Shown: positions 10,927 through 23,186 of the stretch, in pieces
Numbering within the stretch: the first letter of the stretch is position 1
Layout: each line of letters begins with the position of its first letter
DNA from: Notholithocarpus densiflorus
Taxonomy: Eukaryota; Streptophyta; Magnoliopsida; Fagales; Fagaceae
NCBI GenBank assembly: GCA_030021035.2
Contig: JARYZH020000171.1
Span: forward strand, 682,001-746,000
DNA: 64,000 bases
Reading direction: 5' to 3'
Position numbers and translations under genes: made by a program
Notes under the pieces: generated by a model
Told to the model about the DNA's origin: nothing
What the model saw: the letters and a program-made list of their open reading frames with translations, nothing else
Databases searched by the model: none

Positions 10927-12325
10927 CAGGGGCGGCTAGATGCATTTGGGGGCCTAAGGCAAAAATTGATTATCTTGTTTTAAATACAAAATTACTACTA
11001 ATTAACATGAACTATGTAGAATTTTTTCTTTTTTTAGAAATTTTATAGACAAAAAAAATTTTGACAAAATTTTTCATACTTGTTGATGTGGTAGATTAAT
11101 AGTAGTAAGTAAAAGAGTGGTGTTAGTGGTAGACTTAGATGAGAACTAGTAAAAGTTGGCTAACTAAACTCTTATTATTATTCTTTTTTTTTTAGAAGTG
11201 CAACATTCACAATATTTTTTACAACAAATCCTAGGTTTTAAGTTGCTTTTTGTTTTATATTTGAAAATATCACTATAATTATTTTTTTGCCATCAATAAT
11301 GTGGGGACAAATAACCAAGAGTCACGCATCTTGGGCCGTGGGCTTGGTCCGAGGAGGTCTCATGGGCCGAGCAATGTGGCAGCTATCAAAGCATTCTACT
11401 TTCGAAAGATTCGCACATAGGACCGGCGATTCTGTCCGAGGAGGGTATAGTCCTCGGATATAAAGTTTTCGGTTCAAGGAAGAATCCCAGTGGCTAAAGT
11501 AATCCTCCTGGAATCCCCAATGACAGAAACAAACTCGATGAGCTTACTGGGAAGGAAAAGATCCCCGAAAATATCTGAAGAAAAGCTGCTACCACCACAT
11601 TAAATACCCTGCAACTACTTTTCTGGCCGCATTTATGTGGAGAAGACCTCTGAACAGTGTTACCAAGACTATGACCTCTCACAGGGAGGCCAAAGAAAAG
11701 ATCTGGTGGGATAAATATCAAGGGGCACCTTAGATGAATGACAAGTGTAAGGATAGGATGCTTAGAATATGATTATATAATGCCATTCCTCCTCCATTGG
11801 AGAGGGATGGGTCTTTTGAGAGGGAAGAGAGAGAAAAACAAAAGAAAAGGAAGAGTAGAACGTGAACAACATAAAAGGATTCCTCCTCGGACCTAAATAA
11901 AACAGAATTGTTCCAAGTTATTTCGGTGTGCTTTGGGCCCTCTAATTTGCTTTTTAGTTCATTTTTAAGAATAGGTAAAGCGAAGCCCTCACCATTCAAA
12001 TCTGATTCTTAAGCCCACTCTCTACAAATACATATTGCAGTGAACTTATTGGGCCCGGGTCTTGCGTGCTTTGGACTGGGGTGCACCAATTCGTTACGCT
12101 ACAAATAACAAGCTGTAACAATCTACTACTTAGCATTAGTTGTAAAAGTGTTGTGAAAAATATTGTAGACGTTAAATTTTCCTTTTTTTTTTTTTTCATC
12201 TGGTAAAAAAATATTATTATATTTATTGATTATAAATAATCCTATTGATTAAAATTTGGGGGCCTTTTTTTTTACTTGGGGCCTTAGGTGACGGCATTTT
12301 TTGCTCCACCATTCAGCCGGCCCTG
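10927..12325. mobile_element. hAT-type MITE, interrupted by a solo LTR
   Basis: Ends are CAGGGGCGGCT (10927) and AGCCGGCCCTG (to 12325), with an exact 8-bp target duplication AGCCAAAG at 10919-10926 and 12326-12333. CAGGG ends and 8-bp duplications are the hAT superfamily signature. Without the inserted LTR the element is about 590 bp. A second copy lies in reverse orientation at 39363-39958. It has no transposase and so is non-autonomous. Confidence 0.88.
11300..12103 (+). mobile_element. Solo LTR of the Ty3/Tat family
   Basis: 804 bp, begins TGTGGGGACA and ends CGCTACA, with an exact 5-bp duplication AATAA at 11295-11299 and 12104-12108. It is related along its length to the LTR at 7137-7948. 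With no internal region, it is the product of LTR-LTR recombination. It landed inside the hAT-type MITE at 10927-12325 and is younger than it. Confidence 0.9.
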
Positions 12326-12333
12326 AGCCAAAG

Positions 12334-14056
12334 TAGACCTAAAAAATCCAAATTTCCCTCTATCTAAGTTACATAATTATCAATAGACTTAGTATACTAA
12401 GCAAAATGTGAGTTGGTCGGTTATCTTCCCTTTTAACATGTGAAATATGCACAAACAAAAAAAAACTGTAGCTTGTAACATATACTAGAGATGATGTTAC
12501 AGATGGTACCTATTTCATTAATCAAATAATGCTGAAAATATATATTTCTTTTCTTTCGTACACAACAAATAAGGTATCTTATTTTTCATTCTATTCAGTC
12601 TCCTTATGATTACTCGTTTTATTATATCTCATTCTTTTTTTTTTTAATAATATTTCTTTGAAAAAAAAAATCAAACATAACATAAATGTCCCTTCCCACC
12701 TTACAAGTTGAGGGAAAAAGTGCCTTCGAAATTGACATGATGTGCTTTCGAAATTGACAAGATGTTAGATTCATTTTCCTTTAAATAAAACGTCACAGTG
12801 CATAAAGAGTAAATCAAATGAATGGACTATAGTTTCTCAAAAAAAAAAAAAAAAAAAAAAAAAAGAATGGACCATCGATTTTCATCCAAGTCCTTCACAA
12901 TTTTTTTTTTACTTTTTTACTTTTATTTTTTTACTTCTTTTAATTTTTTATACTTAATGGTTGAGATTTAAAGTTGCTTTTTGCAACTTTAAATCTCAAC
13001 CATCTATTCCAATTGCATCAGGTGCAATACTTTAGGTATTACACCTAATCTTAATCCCAAATAAATGGATGCTTTCTACACCTATTTTTTTTAGCTCATA
13101 GACTCATAGTGCACACCACTAGACTTACCAATAAAAGAGGTTGAGGACTCTTCTCCGAAAGCTACCCAAGATAATGAAATCGTGAAAGGATGCACTATGC
13201 GCAGAAAGAGGATAAGAGGCACTATTGCACATTTGCACTAATGATCCACTTGTTATGTGCATAAAATAATTACCAATTGGCAACCCGTGGGTTCGAGTTT
13301 CTCCTTATGCACTAACAACTCCTTAGTGTTTTTTGTATCTAAGTATTGCATATAGAGCGGAGGTCTAGTCGGGTGGTAGTTATGGTGCTACTATAGTAAC
13401 ATTTAGATAGGGAAAGCATACTGATCGCTCCCCTAATCATTTGTTTCTTCAAAAAAAACTAAAAAAACAGATCATAGTAGGATAGATAGAGGCACCAAAG
13501 ACAGGCTAAGAAAATTGTCTTTGCTTAAAAGAGGAAAACTAATGCATTATGTGCACGCAAGTGAAAATGGTCCAAGTAGAGGACCCAAAGTTGTACATAT
13601 AAGTTAATATGGTAGTTACTAGTCACGGATTTTTGAGTAGACTTCTAATCTAGGATTTGCTTCACGACTCCAACTAATGCAACTTTTTAAAAAAGAGTTA
13701 TCACATGCTCATTAATAGTTCTTGGTGGTCAATATTTTCCAATCACGGATTAGTTTTTACTTGTTGGATGGGAATTCTATGAACAATGTGGGTACATAGA
13801 TAAACTAAGAAAACTCACGTTGGATTTGAGAGAGGAAAGTTGATGAGAGAAAAGGACAGACAGCAAGAAGATAATGATAAATGCATGTGTTGTTATGTGG
13901 AATTAGAAAAGAAAAAAGAGTGAGGCAAACAAAAGTTAGATCAACTTGCTCTTTAGCCATTTCTTTGATTCTTTCTTGTACCAATTGTTGAATGAACCGT
14001 GAATATGAAAGCACTAAAAACCCATTTGGTTGAGCCCACTTTTAAGCCGGGAAAAT
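12334..14056. other. Intergenic with a perfect hairpin
   Basis: No gene seen. It contains homopolymer runs (for example an A-run at 12840-12864), a T-rich stretch at 12900-12950 and the hairpin at 12957-13003. A GTTCGAG motif near 13295 resembles a Pol III B box, but no complete tRNA or SINE could be drawn. Confidence 0.5.
12957..13003. repeat. Perfect 21-bp inverted repeat with 5-nt loop
   Basis: Arm 12957-12977 begins ATGGTTGAGATTTAAAG and ends TTGC. The loop TTTTT is 12978-12982. Arm 12983-13003 is its exact reverse complement, ending CTCAACCAT. No flanking target duplication was found, so it may be a very short foldback element or a hairpin RNA source. Confidence 0.9.
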
Positions 14057-14059
14057 TAA

Positions 14060-14199
14060 GGGCACGCTTGGTACGTGTGTTTAAACAACAGTTTTCAGTT
14101 TTTTTGAAAATACGTGTGGGTGAAAAAGTGTGTGAAAGTACGTGTAATATTGTTTAAAAACTGAAAACATGTGTTTAAACTCGCGTACCAAAGGGAGCC
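14060..14199. mobile_element. Tourist-like MITE, copy 2
   Basis: 140 bp, starts GGGCACGCTTGGTACG and ends CGTACCAAAGGGAGCC, with TAA target duplication at 14057-14059 and 14200-14202. Its interior matches copies at 9696 and 27667. Both ends share the same variant GTACG/CGTAC instead of GTAGA/TCTAC. Confidence 0.82.
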
Positions 14200-14202
14200 T
14201 AA

Positions 14203-15160
14203 AGTTCCTATTCTCCTCATATAGAGATATTTGATTATAAGAAAAAAAAATGGAGATATTTGCAATGTTTACTCCAATAGGTGGGTGAATTTTAGTAAAA
14301 TGAACTACATCAATGACTATGACTAATTGAGTGAGCAAGGTGGTTGAATGTCTAAAGATTCAACAGCTGAAATCTTACAAGGAGAGGACAATTTTCGAGA
14401 TTTATTAATCGCCAACCAACAAAGTTGATTGGAGGCACTGTGAAACTCAAGTTAGAAAGGGAATGATAACTTTCAATAGGAAAAAAAGTGTACCCTTGCC
14501 TATTTCAAGGTTTAAGCACGTAAGCAAAAACCAATCCAAACAAACATTGAAATATTGGAAAATAAGCACTTTCACCCTACACAAAAAATTTAATAGAAAA
14601 TTCAAATTGCTATGACACATTTTTTTGGAAAAAAAGAGAAGAAAAGATTTTTCCATAAAATTTGACAGAAATTTTGTTGGTAGGAGGTGGAGTGCTATGC
14701 TCATTGCTAACAATTAAGGGGTACATTGTTTAGTTTTAAAGTTTCGTTGGCATTATAATTGCACCATAGTTATGGGGAGAAATGTACGTCAACCTTTAAT
14801 TTTTGAATTTGTATGTTTTTTTTTTGTTTTTTTTAAAGAAAGTATGAGTTGCTTATGCATTAAAAAAATACGGCACTTTTAATTCACATAGATCATTCAA
14901 AATTAATCAAGTGAACTTCTAAAGAAAAAATTGACGTGCTTCAAAAAATTAAAGGACAAAGTTGACATAATTAATAATTGATTGAGTGATCTTGATTCTA
15001 AAAGTTAAGGGATGAACTTGATTAAATTAAAAGTATACGAACGAAGTTGAAACTGTAACAAATGTTAAGGAAACAAAATTATAGTATTTGGCCTCTCAAA
15101 ATAACATTCAAGACATCGAATTATTAAAAAAAAAAAAAAAATCAAGAAAGAAGTGGTGTA
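14203..15160. other. Intergenic, upstream of RIO1
   Basis: AT-rich sequence with no supported gene. Open stretches on the minus strand near 14081-14713 are low-complexity and lack any family signature. Confidence 0.5.
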
Positions 15161-15167
15161 TAGATAT

Positions 15168-15364
15168 TGGGCTCAATAATGGGCTCTACCTTATCTCATC
15201 ACCATATGAAAACGATCCAAGAATGCAACAAAGTCTAAAAGCCCAAATCCATTTCGAACTCCAACAGAAACACCAAAAACGACATCGTTTTTCAACATCC
15301 GAAACCCCAACAACCCCAACGGAAATATCAAAATTTTTTCACTCAATACGCGCCGCTAGGGTTT
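15168..15364 (+). promoter_or_regulatory. Site II elements and telo-box upstream of RIO1
   Basis: TGGGCT occurs at 15168-15173 and 15180-15185 and, on the other strand, at 15240-15245 (AGCCCA). A telo-box (AAACCCTA on the minus strand) lies at 15357-15364. This combination is established for plant ribosomal-protein and ribosome-biogenesis promoters. RIO1 is a 40S maturation factor, so co-regulation with that set is a reasonable inference. Confidence 0.65.
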
Positions 15365-15493
15365 CTGCAAAACCATAAACCTGTAATAAAAGCTTCCGAA
15401 TTTTTCGATTTTTTTTCAAACATTCGAGAAAAAAATTAATCAGTTCTCATTTTCCCTAGAAACAAACAGGAAAAAGAAAAAGAAAAATTGAAA

Positions 15494-18400
15494 ATGTCTA
15501 TTGTGGAAGAGAAACCAGTGGTTCTGAATGAAGGAGAAGAAGAGGAAGAAGAAGATGAAGAAGAAGAGCTGACGTGGTCATCGGACTCGGAGGTTGAAGA
15601 AGCACTGGATTGGTTGGACTCAAAGGACGATGGAGAACGTATTGAAGGAACGATTACAATGCTCAATCCGAGGCGTCCCAATGCGCATGGAGGCCTTCAT
15701 TCTCGCCTCAATACGTCGACGCTTCAGCCTCTCTCGAATCGAAACCAGAAGTTCGCCCATCACATTCGAGCTTCGCCTTTGGAGGTATCAAATTTTGAGC
15801 TATTGTGAATGAATTTCAGGAAAAGATGGTGAATTTTTATGATTTATGTATTGAATTTTAGAATGTGTGAGTTTCTTATGGTAAATTTTACATTTTTAGG
15901 GTTTTAGATATAGAATTAGTAATTTGAGATGATGTGCATAGTGTTAGTTTTGAAAGTTTTGATGAATTCAGTTAAAATTGAATGATTCTTTAAATTTAAT
16001 GGGAATTCTAATAGTTGATGGGAGAGTGCTTATTACTAATAGTTAAGGGTGATGTTCCTCGGTATTTGAAATTTTGGGAAAATTGTAACTGCGCCATTGT
16101 TAAGACTTAAGGGGAGGAACTTGCAATCAACCTTAAATTTTATGATTTCTGTAAAGAATGTATGAGTTGCTTATGTGTCAAAGTAAAATTTGCTCATTTG
16201 GGGTTATAGAGATCATGATTATATTTCATGTTTCTCGGTATTAGACTCATTAGTTTGAGAAGATATGCATAGTGTTATTATTTTTATTATTATTTTTTTG
16301 AGTTTTGGTGAATTCTTTTTTTTTGTTGTTGTTAATTTGCACATTGTGTTTGTATTTACACATTTTTGGGGCTGTTTGTTTTAATGTCAAGGGATTTGTT
16401 TCAGCTTGCATAAACTCAACCCCATTGGTCCTTTGTTGACTTGTTGTAGAGAATGATGAAAATCTCTATGCTAGTGCAGCACTGTACCCTCGGTGCCATG
16501 AGCGGCATTTTTCCACACGAGATTTCTGACTATCCTTTTTTACCTATTGTTTGGACTTATTGAAAATTTTAAGGGATTATATGTACGTTTTATTGTTGGT
16601 TTTGAAAAAAAAAAGTTGCTAAGACAGACTATGGAGGTGGTGTTTGAAATTGTTTCGTTTTCAAAATTTCTTCTGCCTATTGCATGGTTGTTTTCTTACT
16701 TGCATAGTTGATACAAGTCACCATGGTAAACAATGCTGTTGCTTTTACTGTGAAGGTGGGTTTAATATCATTTTGGTGTGAACCAATTTTCTGCATATTG
16801 CATATCTGTTGCTTTACTATTGTAGTTAATATGAGTAACCACGATAAGAAATTTCGGTACTTTTGCTATAATTTCTTTGCTTTTGCATGTATATGTGGGC
16901 TGGGTTTGATTGGTTATATTTTTGAGTATTTTGATTTTTAACCAAGTCAATTGATGGTGCAGGAGTGGGAGGGGAGATGTGTTGGCATGTCAAACTCTGT
17001 GACAACTGCAATCCGTGGAAGCGTTCGGGAGATGGCTATTGGTAAAACTAGAACTACTGAGAAATCAGATCGTGCGACTGTTGAGCAGGTGAACTGTACT
17101 AAAATTTTATTGACAACTTTGAATTATCAAAAAAGTGTCTTTATTTTAGTTTCTTCGTGCTCTTTGTTCCTTTTGTTTTTGAAGCTAAAATCATTTCTAC
17201 TAGGTTGTTTTATTTTTATCTTCTGGTGTCTCCTTGCTCTGGATTTCTATTGATGGTAATTTTGAAGGAGTTCTATACAACTTTTGAGGGACTATTTGCT
17301 TATTTGACTTTTCTTAACAGAAAATCACTCTTGTTTGTACTTCAGCGTTGAAGTGACATGTTTAACCTTTCTTTCCACTTTTGAAGGAATTAGTTGTTAT
17401 CTCAACTTGGTTGTGTTGTGGACCTATCTGCATTTTTGTTTTGAGGATAATTGTTTTGTTGTGCAGTCCTAGTTTTACTTATTACTCATTTTAAGTTTAT
17501 TTTTCAATATTTTGCTTTGAGCTGCATCAAAGACTTCTTCACATGGAGTATGTGACTAACATACTTTTCCTCCAGGCCATTGATCCTAGAACTCGCATGG
17601 TCTTGTTCAAGATGCTGAATAGAGGTGTATTTCATGATATTAATGGCTGCATTTCAACTGGAAAAGAAGTATGTATGAACTTTAATTTCTGTACTGATGA
17701 TACCTACTGCATGTTCCAGTTTTTAATTCTTAAAAAGCTGAATCGTTCAATTTTCTTTCCCCTTTCCCAACAGGCAAATGTTTATCATGCAATCAAAGCT
17801 GATAGCCAGGAGTTGGCAATCAAAGTATACAAAACTTCTATTCTGGTATTTAAGTATGTTGAGATGAACCTTTTTGCTTGTTAATGAGTTTATCTTGTGG
17901 CTGACACCATCGTTCAGAGATGTATTCTCATTTTTTTTTTCTTGACATGAATTTAACTTCTTGATCTAAACAATTATAGGGACAGAGATCGTTATGTACA
18001 AGGTGACTACCGTTTCAGACATGGATACTGCAGGCGTAATCCCAGGAAAATGGTAAAAACATGGGCCGAGAAAGAGATGAGGAACCTTATGAGGTAAGTC
18101 CAACACATTGTTCTTGATACTTAACTGTTGTTAGGATATTAATGTTTATGGGAAGGAAATGACCATCATTTAGGCCAATGAACTCTAGCTCAATTGCCAC
18201 CTCCTTTTTTAAGTCCTTCAAGGAGGGCGAGGTTGTGGTTCAAGACCCACTGAGTTCATGTGTAATTTACCAATACAAAAAAAATGTCGTGACCATATTT
18301 AGAAGTTGTTTGAGAAATAGTGCTATTATATCATATTTAATATGGTCATTCTGAACTGCAGGCTAAAGGCAGCAGGAATTAGATGCCCAACTCCAGTTCT

Positions 18401-21220
18401 TTTGAGACTTCATGTTCTGGTCATGGAATTCATAGGTATTGTGTGTATGTGTGAGTTATAAGAAACATTTAGTCAGATGGATGTGACTTTTTAGTCAGAG
18501 TTTTGTGCAAAGACTGATTTAATTGGGTTTATATCCCCCTGTAAGTTGACCTTACATGTTAGTAGTCAGTGGAGTCCCTATGGTTATCCTTGATACTGCT
18601 TAATTTCATTCTTAGTCCCTTTTGAATGATTTAAGTTTCAGCTTCTAAAAATTCAGTTATATTTCTGGTTGATGTTTCTTGGTGGTTGTGCTTGTACAGG
18701 AAAAGCAGGTTGGGCTGCACCTCGTCTTAAGGATGCTGCTTTATCTCTTGACAAGTTACGTGAAGGTTATGTGGAGGTGTGTCCATATCTTTAAGTCATT
18801 CTTTAAGAGTTCTTAATTATGTGAAGTGAAACCTGCTTTCTAGAATGTTGGGGGTAACACTTAAGGTTAGTGGTTTCTTCTGTGGACCTATAGGTAATTG
18901 GTTATCTCAAGTGGAAGTGTGGAACATGTCATCTAGAACGATAGTAGGATGCTTAATTGTATAGTTGAGGTTTATCACTTGGATTGTTCAGGTTGGAATA
19001 GCCTAGATGAAGAGTTCCTTTAGAGATGTTTTAGTTATTTAAACTCATCTATCTTTAGACATGCTTAGCTTTATGGAGTCATACTTTTATTTTTGAACAA
19101 AGTTGTTATTTATTTACACTAACTGCAAATGCTACTTTTATAACTTTCTTTTGGCAAGTTAAAAGGGTTGTGTAATACTGTCTTGTTTAACTGATATAAA
19201 TATCTTCTTCCCATTTATTTTTTCAGGTGATTATTGCAATGCGCACATTATATCAGAAGTGCAAACTGGTTCATGGGGACCTCAGTGAATATAACATACT
19301 TTATTTTGAGGTGAGCATCAGTTGTTTGTGAGTATGTGTTTTACTTGTAAAAGAAAATTTTGTGTATGTGGTTTTTCCCCTTTTCTTATCCAATATTGAA
19401 TCGATTCAATTTGTCATTGATTTGATTTATTTTTCCTCCTGATTTGCAGGGTCACTTGTATATCATTGATGTTTCTCAATCAGTTGATCTTGACCACCCC
19501 CGTGCCATTGAATTCCTAATTGAAGATTGTGATCATGTTTCTGTAAGTTTTTCCAAACATAAATTATCATATGACAAGTGTTTATAATCTGTGGAATGAA
19601 TTAATTAAGCAAAAGTCGCTTTGCAGGATTTCTTTGAAAAACATGGCGTAGCTGTTATGACGATTCGAGAACTCTTTGATTTTATAGTTGATCCTACTAT
19701 TGCTGATGAAGCTGTGGACAGTTATCTGGAAGAGGTTAGTTTCCTTATCCTGTCAAATTTCTAAAGAACTTGAGAATGCTTTTATTTTGACTGCTTTCAA
19801 CTTATTTCAGGTGGAACAAAAAATTTTGGCTAGAGGAGGCAGATCTGTGGACGATAAAAGGGCAGACTCTGAGTTTAAGCAGGTAACCTGTGTGCCAGTG
19901 AATCATGTTATTGGATTTTCTTTTGATTACCTATCTCCTGTACGTTGTAAATTTCAAGCAGGTCTCCTAAAACATTAAGCATGCTAGTTACCATTTTTTT
20001 TGGGGGGTTAGAAAGGAACAAAATGCACTGATTAACTGCATGATTACACATGGTCTCGGATACATCAAACTTTAAAGCCTCCAGTACATGACTTGGAGGG
20101 GTAACATAAGACAAAGTCAAGTTGCTGGATTCAGCCAGCTTTAGCAAGAATATCTGTGCAACCTTTGGCTTCTCTATAGATGTCATGCAGGTTCTGCTGC
20201 TCAAGCCTCTCTATTAGGCCACCTGCACTCATCCACAACAGGTCTTAAAAAGGCAGTAGTGGTCTTGTTTGATTTAATTAGCTCAATAACTGTCAGAGTC
20301 AAGTTCAATCTCTAACCATGTAATTCCCATATTTATTGCTGTACTCAACCCATCTTTAAGAGCCCTCAGCTTGGCTTGGAGGCTTGTTGTGACACCATTT
20401 CCCCCAATCTTTGCCCATTGAAGTTTTGATACATTTGATCAATCTCGTATGATATTTTCCCTCCTATAACTTATCAATTCCCCAAGTTACCAGATCAAGT
20501 GACAGGCTTGAAAATCTGGGCCTCTTGTTTAGCTTTTAAGATATTTTAAATGCTTGACATTTGCCTCACTTTATTTTACACTATACACATAATCCATGAA
20601 ATGGGAGATCTAGTTTCCCTTTGGTTTCCGTGGGGACTGATAGTCCACAATTGGTTCTTGAGGCTGGTCTGTGTGTCTCTGTGCATGTGTGTATGCAAGT
20701 GGAGAATTAGACACAATGGAGTTGACCCTGATAAATTTCGATTAGTAATAAATTTTTGAATGTTTTATTTTGTTTTGTTTTATAGTCACACATTCCAAAG
20801 AGGCTAGACGATGTAAAGAATGCTGAGGAGGATGCCTTCCGGATAACCAGTGGCCAGGACACTGGAGATATAAATTATAAGACCATAACAGGACTTAAGG
20901 CTGTTTTAAAAGCTCAACCTTCTCCGGCAGAACAAGAAGCAAACCCTATTGAAGAGTCCTCTGCTAATATCACTGGTCAGATTAATGCTCTTGAGAGTGT
21001 AACAGAGTCTCAAACGGTCGAAGATGAAGAGAACTCAAGTGATTCAGAAGGGAGTTTTTCATCTGAAACTGATTCAGAGACCCCTGCAGATAAGAAAGCT
21101 GCTAGAAAAGAGAACAAAAAGAAAGTTAAAGAGGAGAAGAGGGAGGCTCGGAAAACTAAAGTGCCCAAGGCAGTAAAGAAAAGAAAGAAGAAGTTGGCCA
21201 AATCTCACAAGACTAGATAG
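15494..21220 (+). CDS. RIO1: Serine/threonine-protein kinase RIO1, 12 exons, 548 aa
   Basis: Atypical kinase/ATPase of the RIO family; RIO1 acts in late cytoplasmic maturation of the 40S ribosomal subunit. Exons: 15494-15784, 16963-17088, 17576-17668, 17774-17853, 17980-18093, 18362-18435, 18700-18776, 19227-19310, 19450-19542, 19627-19734, 19811-19882, 20786-21220; phases agree across all junctions. The N-terminus is acidic (EEEEEEDEEEE). Kinase features are the flexible P-loop STGKEANV (about 166-173), K187 in AIKVYK, catalytic HGDLSEYN (D303, N308) and metal-binding IDVSQ (D320). The C-terminus is acidic/serine-rich, then lysine-rich (KKRKKK type), as in other RIO1 proteins. The start is the first ATG in frame; the upstream TTG is not used. 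Introns 5 and 11 carry a SINE and an antisense RNase H relic. Confidence 0.97.
18174..18289 (+). mobile_element. tRNA-related SINE in RIO1 intron 5
   Basis: It has A-box-like TAGCTCAATTGCC near 18187 and B-box-like GGTTCAAGACCC near 18237. It ends in an A-run, with imperfect duplicates of GACCATCATTTAG before and GACCATATTTAG after. Same strand as the gene. Confidence 0.55.
19990..20440 (-). pseudogene. Decayed RNase H domain of a LINE-like element in RIO1 intron 11
   Basis: Read on the minus strand from about 20440, it shows NGVTTSLQAKLRALKDGL, a WLEIELDSDS block and a later HDIYREAKGCTDILAKAG block. This is the order of the RNase H domain found at the end of plant non-LTR retrotransposons and related RNase H-like proteins (E-L-D catalytic region, then the A-D-x-L-A region). 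Several stops and frameshifts interrupt it. It may be a LINE tail or a processed RNase H-like gene. Confidence 0.5.
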
Positions 21221-22168
21221 GTGCTTGTAGTTGCTATTATGTGTCTGACCTACATATGAAGGCAGACAAGTTAATGTATTAGATAATTTTGTAAACCGTT
21301 TTTCATTTTGATTTTTGTGGGGGAAGTAGCAATTTTGGTATTGAGCAATAACTTCTTTTTACCTTAACTTGGTCAGGAAGTAAAGTTTTGCAATTTGTAT
21401 ACATATAGTACGTGGTTACTGAGAAGGGAAGCTAAATAAACCTTAATTTACCGAGTTGTAGGCTTAGCATTTGTATTTGGTGCTTACTGGTTCCCTTTTG
21501 TTACTTTCTTCATTCCTGGTTTTACCCACGGACCATTTATAAAGCAAGGTTTTAAAAACCGAATTGTTCAAAGAATCGGAAAAGGGGGAGGGGGAGGCTT
21601 TAAGGTTTTGACTGAGATTGGACTATGGTTCGATTTTAAAAACCGAATTGGTCAAAAACTATGGTTCGATTTTAAAAATTGAATTGTTCAAAGGATCAGA
21701 AAAGATGGAGGTTTTAAGATTTTAATTGAGGTTGGGCTATGGTATGATTAGAAGTTGAGTAATGATTATGTCATTATTAATTTAGTAATTAATTAAAATA
21801 TAAATAGAGATATTAAAATTTAAAAAAATTAGAAAAATTGACTAAAAAATATCTAAAGATTTTAAAAATTAGAAAATTGACTAAAAAAATACTATTTTTT
21901 CAAATAAATTTTGATGATTTTTATAACTGTAATAGAATATAATAACGTATAAAGAAGCATAAAAAAATGGGACTTAGTATTTTAATCTTAAATAAGATCA
22001 CTTTTGAAATAAATTTATAAATAGAACTCTTTTCCTTCTCTCGTCTCGTGTGTGTTTTTTTTTAAGTATAATTTTTAAAACTAAAAACACGGTGATATGA
22101 TACCTCATTAAAAAAAAGGTGATATAATAAAAATAAAAAACTAATGCTTAAAGTTTGAACTTTAAAGC
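21221..22168. other. RIO1 3' flank with short related repeats
   Basis: After the RIO1 stop, a fragment with TTTTAAAAACCGAATTG is seen three times (about 21552, 21636 and 21670), separated by CAAAGAATCGG/CAAAGGATCAG variants. It is related to the left end of the TIR repeat at 22169, suggesting broken copies of that family. No gene seen. Confidence 0.5.
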
Positions 22169-23186
22169 ATGGTTTTAAAAACTAGTATGGACAAAGAATC
22201 GAAAAAGAGACTGATTACTGATTTTTTAGTCTGACCGGGGTCAGATCGGTAGTCAAATCGATGATGTCATAATTAATATAATTAAAATATTTAAATAAAT
22301 TTTTATGTGTATTTTGATTTTTCATAACTTATATTATGAAAATATATAAAATATAAAGATATATTTTTTTTCTAGTTAGTAATTATTTGACAAAGTATAA
22401 TTTGCTAAGTTTGTAATTTTATTTTTATAAATAATAGTTTAATAATTTAACTTTAACTATTTATTTATTAAAAAAAAAAAAAATCAAAACTCAAATGTCA
22501 TGATGACAAGACAAGTCATTGACTTACCAACCCAACTTCCCTACTTCCCAATCACATACGTTTACATTGGTTTACTTCTTTGTTTTATTAACTCCCAAAA
22601 TTTAGCATTACATGTTATCACTTACTACCATTATATCTGTCAATACTTTTAAGTTTTAAGTCTTATCATATTTAAAATTTCAACCTTTCAACCATTATAT
22701 TTGTCAATACCTTTAAATTTGTAGTCTTATCATATTCAAAGTTTCAACCTTTCAAAATTCAAACTCTTTTAATTTTTCAGTTTTCTTTCCTCCTTATGCC
22801 ACAAGACATGATTCTCTCTCTCTCTCTAAAGATAAGCTCTTCAACATCTAATTTCTGTCAAAGGTTCAAAGCATAGATTTCTCATACATTTCATTTAACA
22901 TAAGTATCTCCTTCATTTTATTTTCACCAACAAATCTAAGATTTTCCTTAATATTATTTTAGTGCAGATTTAAGAAGTTTGGTTCTATTTAGTTATTTAT
23001 TTATTTTCCCTTTAATTACAAGAACATGTTTAATTGCATCGCTTCCTGGTTGAACATGCGATTTCTAGTTTTTCTTGCTTTTTCTTCACTTTCTTTTTTT
23101 TGATGATAATTGGACCAGATTAAGGTCCGGTTCCCATTAAACCAATTCAACCTGCCGATCCGGTCCAGTCTAATTTTTAAAACCAT
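22169..23186. mobile_element. TIR-bounded repeat, unclassified
   Basis: About 1.02 kb with 17-bp inverted ends, ATGGTTTTAAAAACTAG at the left and, reverse-complemented, ATGGTTTTAAAAATTAG at the right (one mismatch). Sub-terminal GACCGGGGTCAGATCGG and CCGATCCGGTCCAG also look inverted. No clear target duplication and no transposase. Superfamily unknown. Confidence 0.5.

Noticed and set aside
13290..13400. Possible tRNA or Pol III gene (GTTCGAG and GGTGGTAG words)
   Set aside because: No cloverleaf could be formed around them and the A-box/B-box spacing is wrong.
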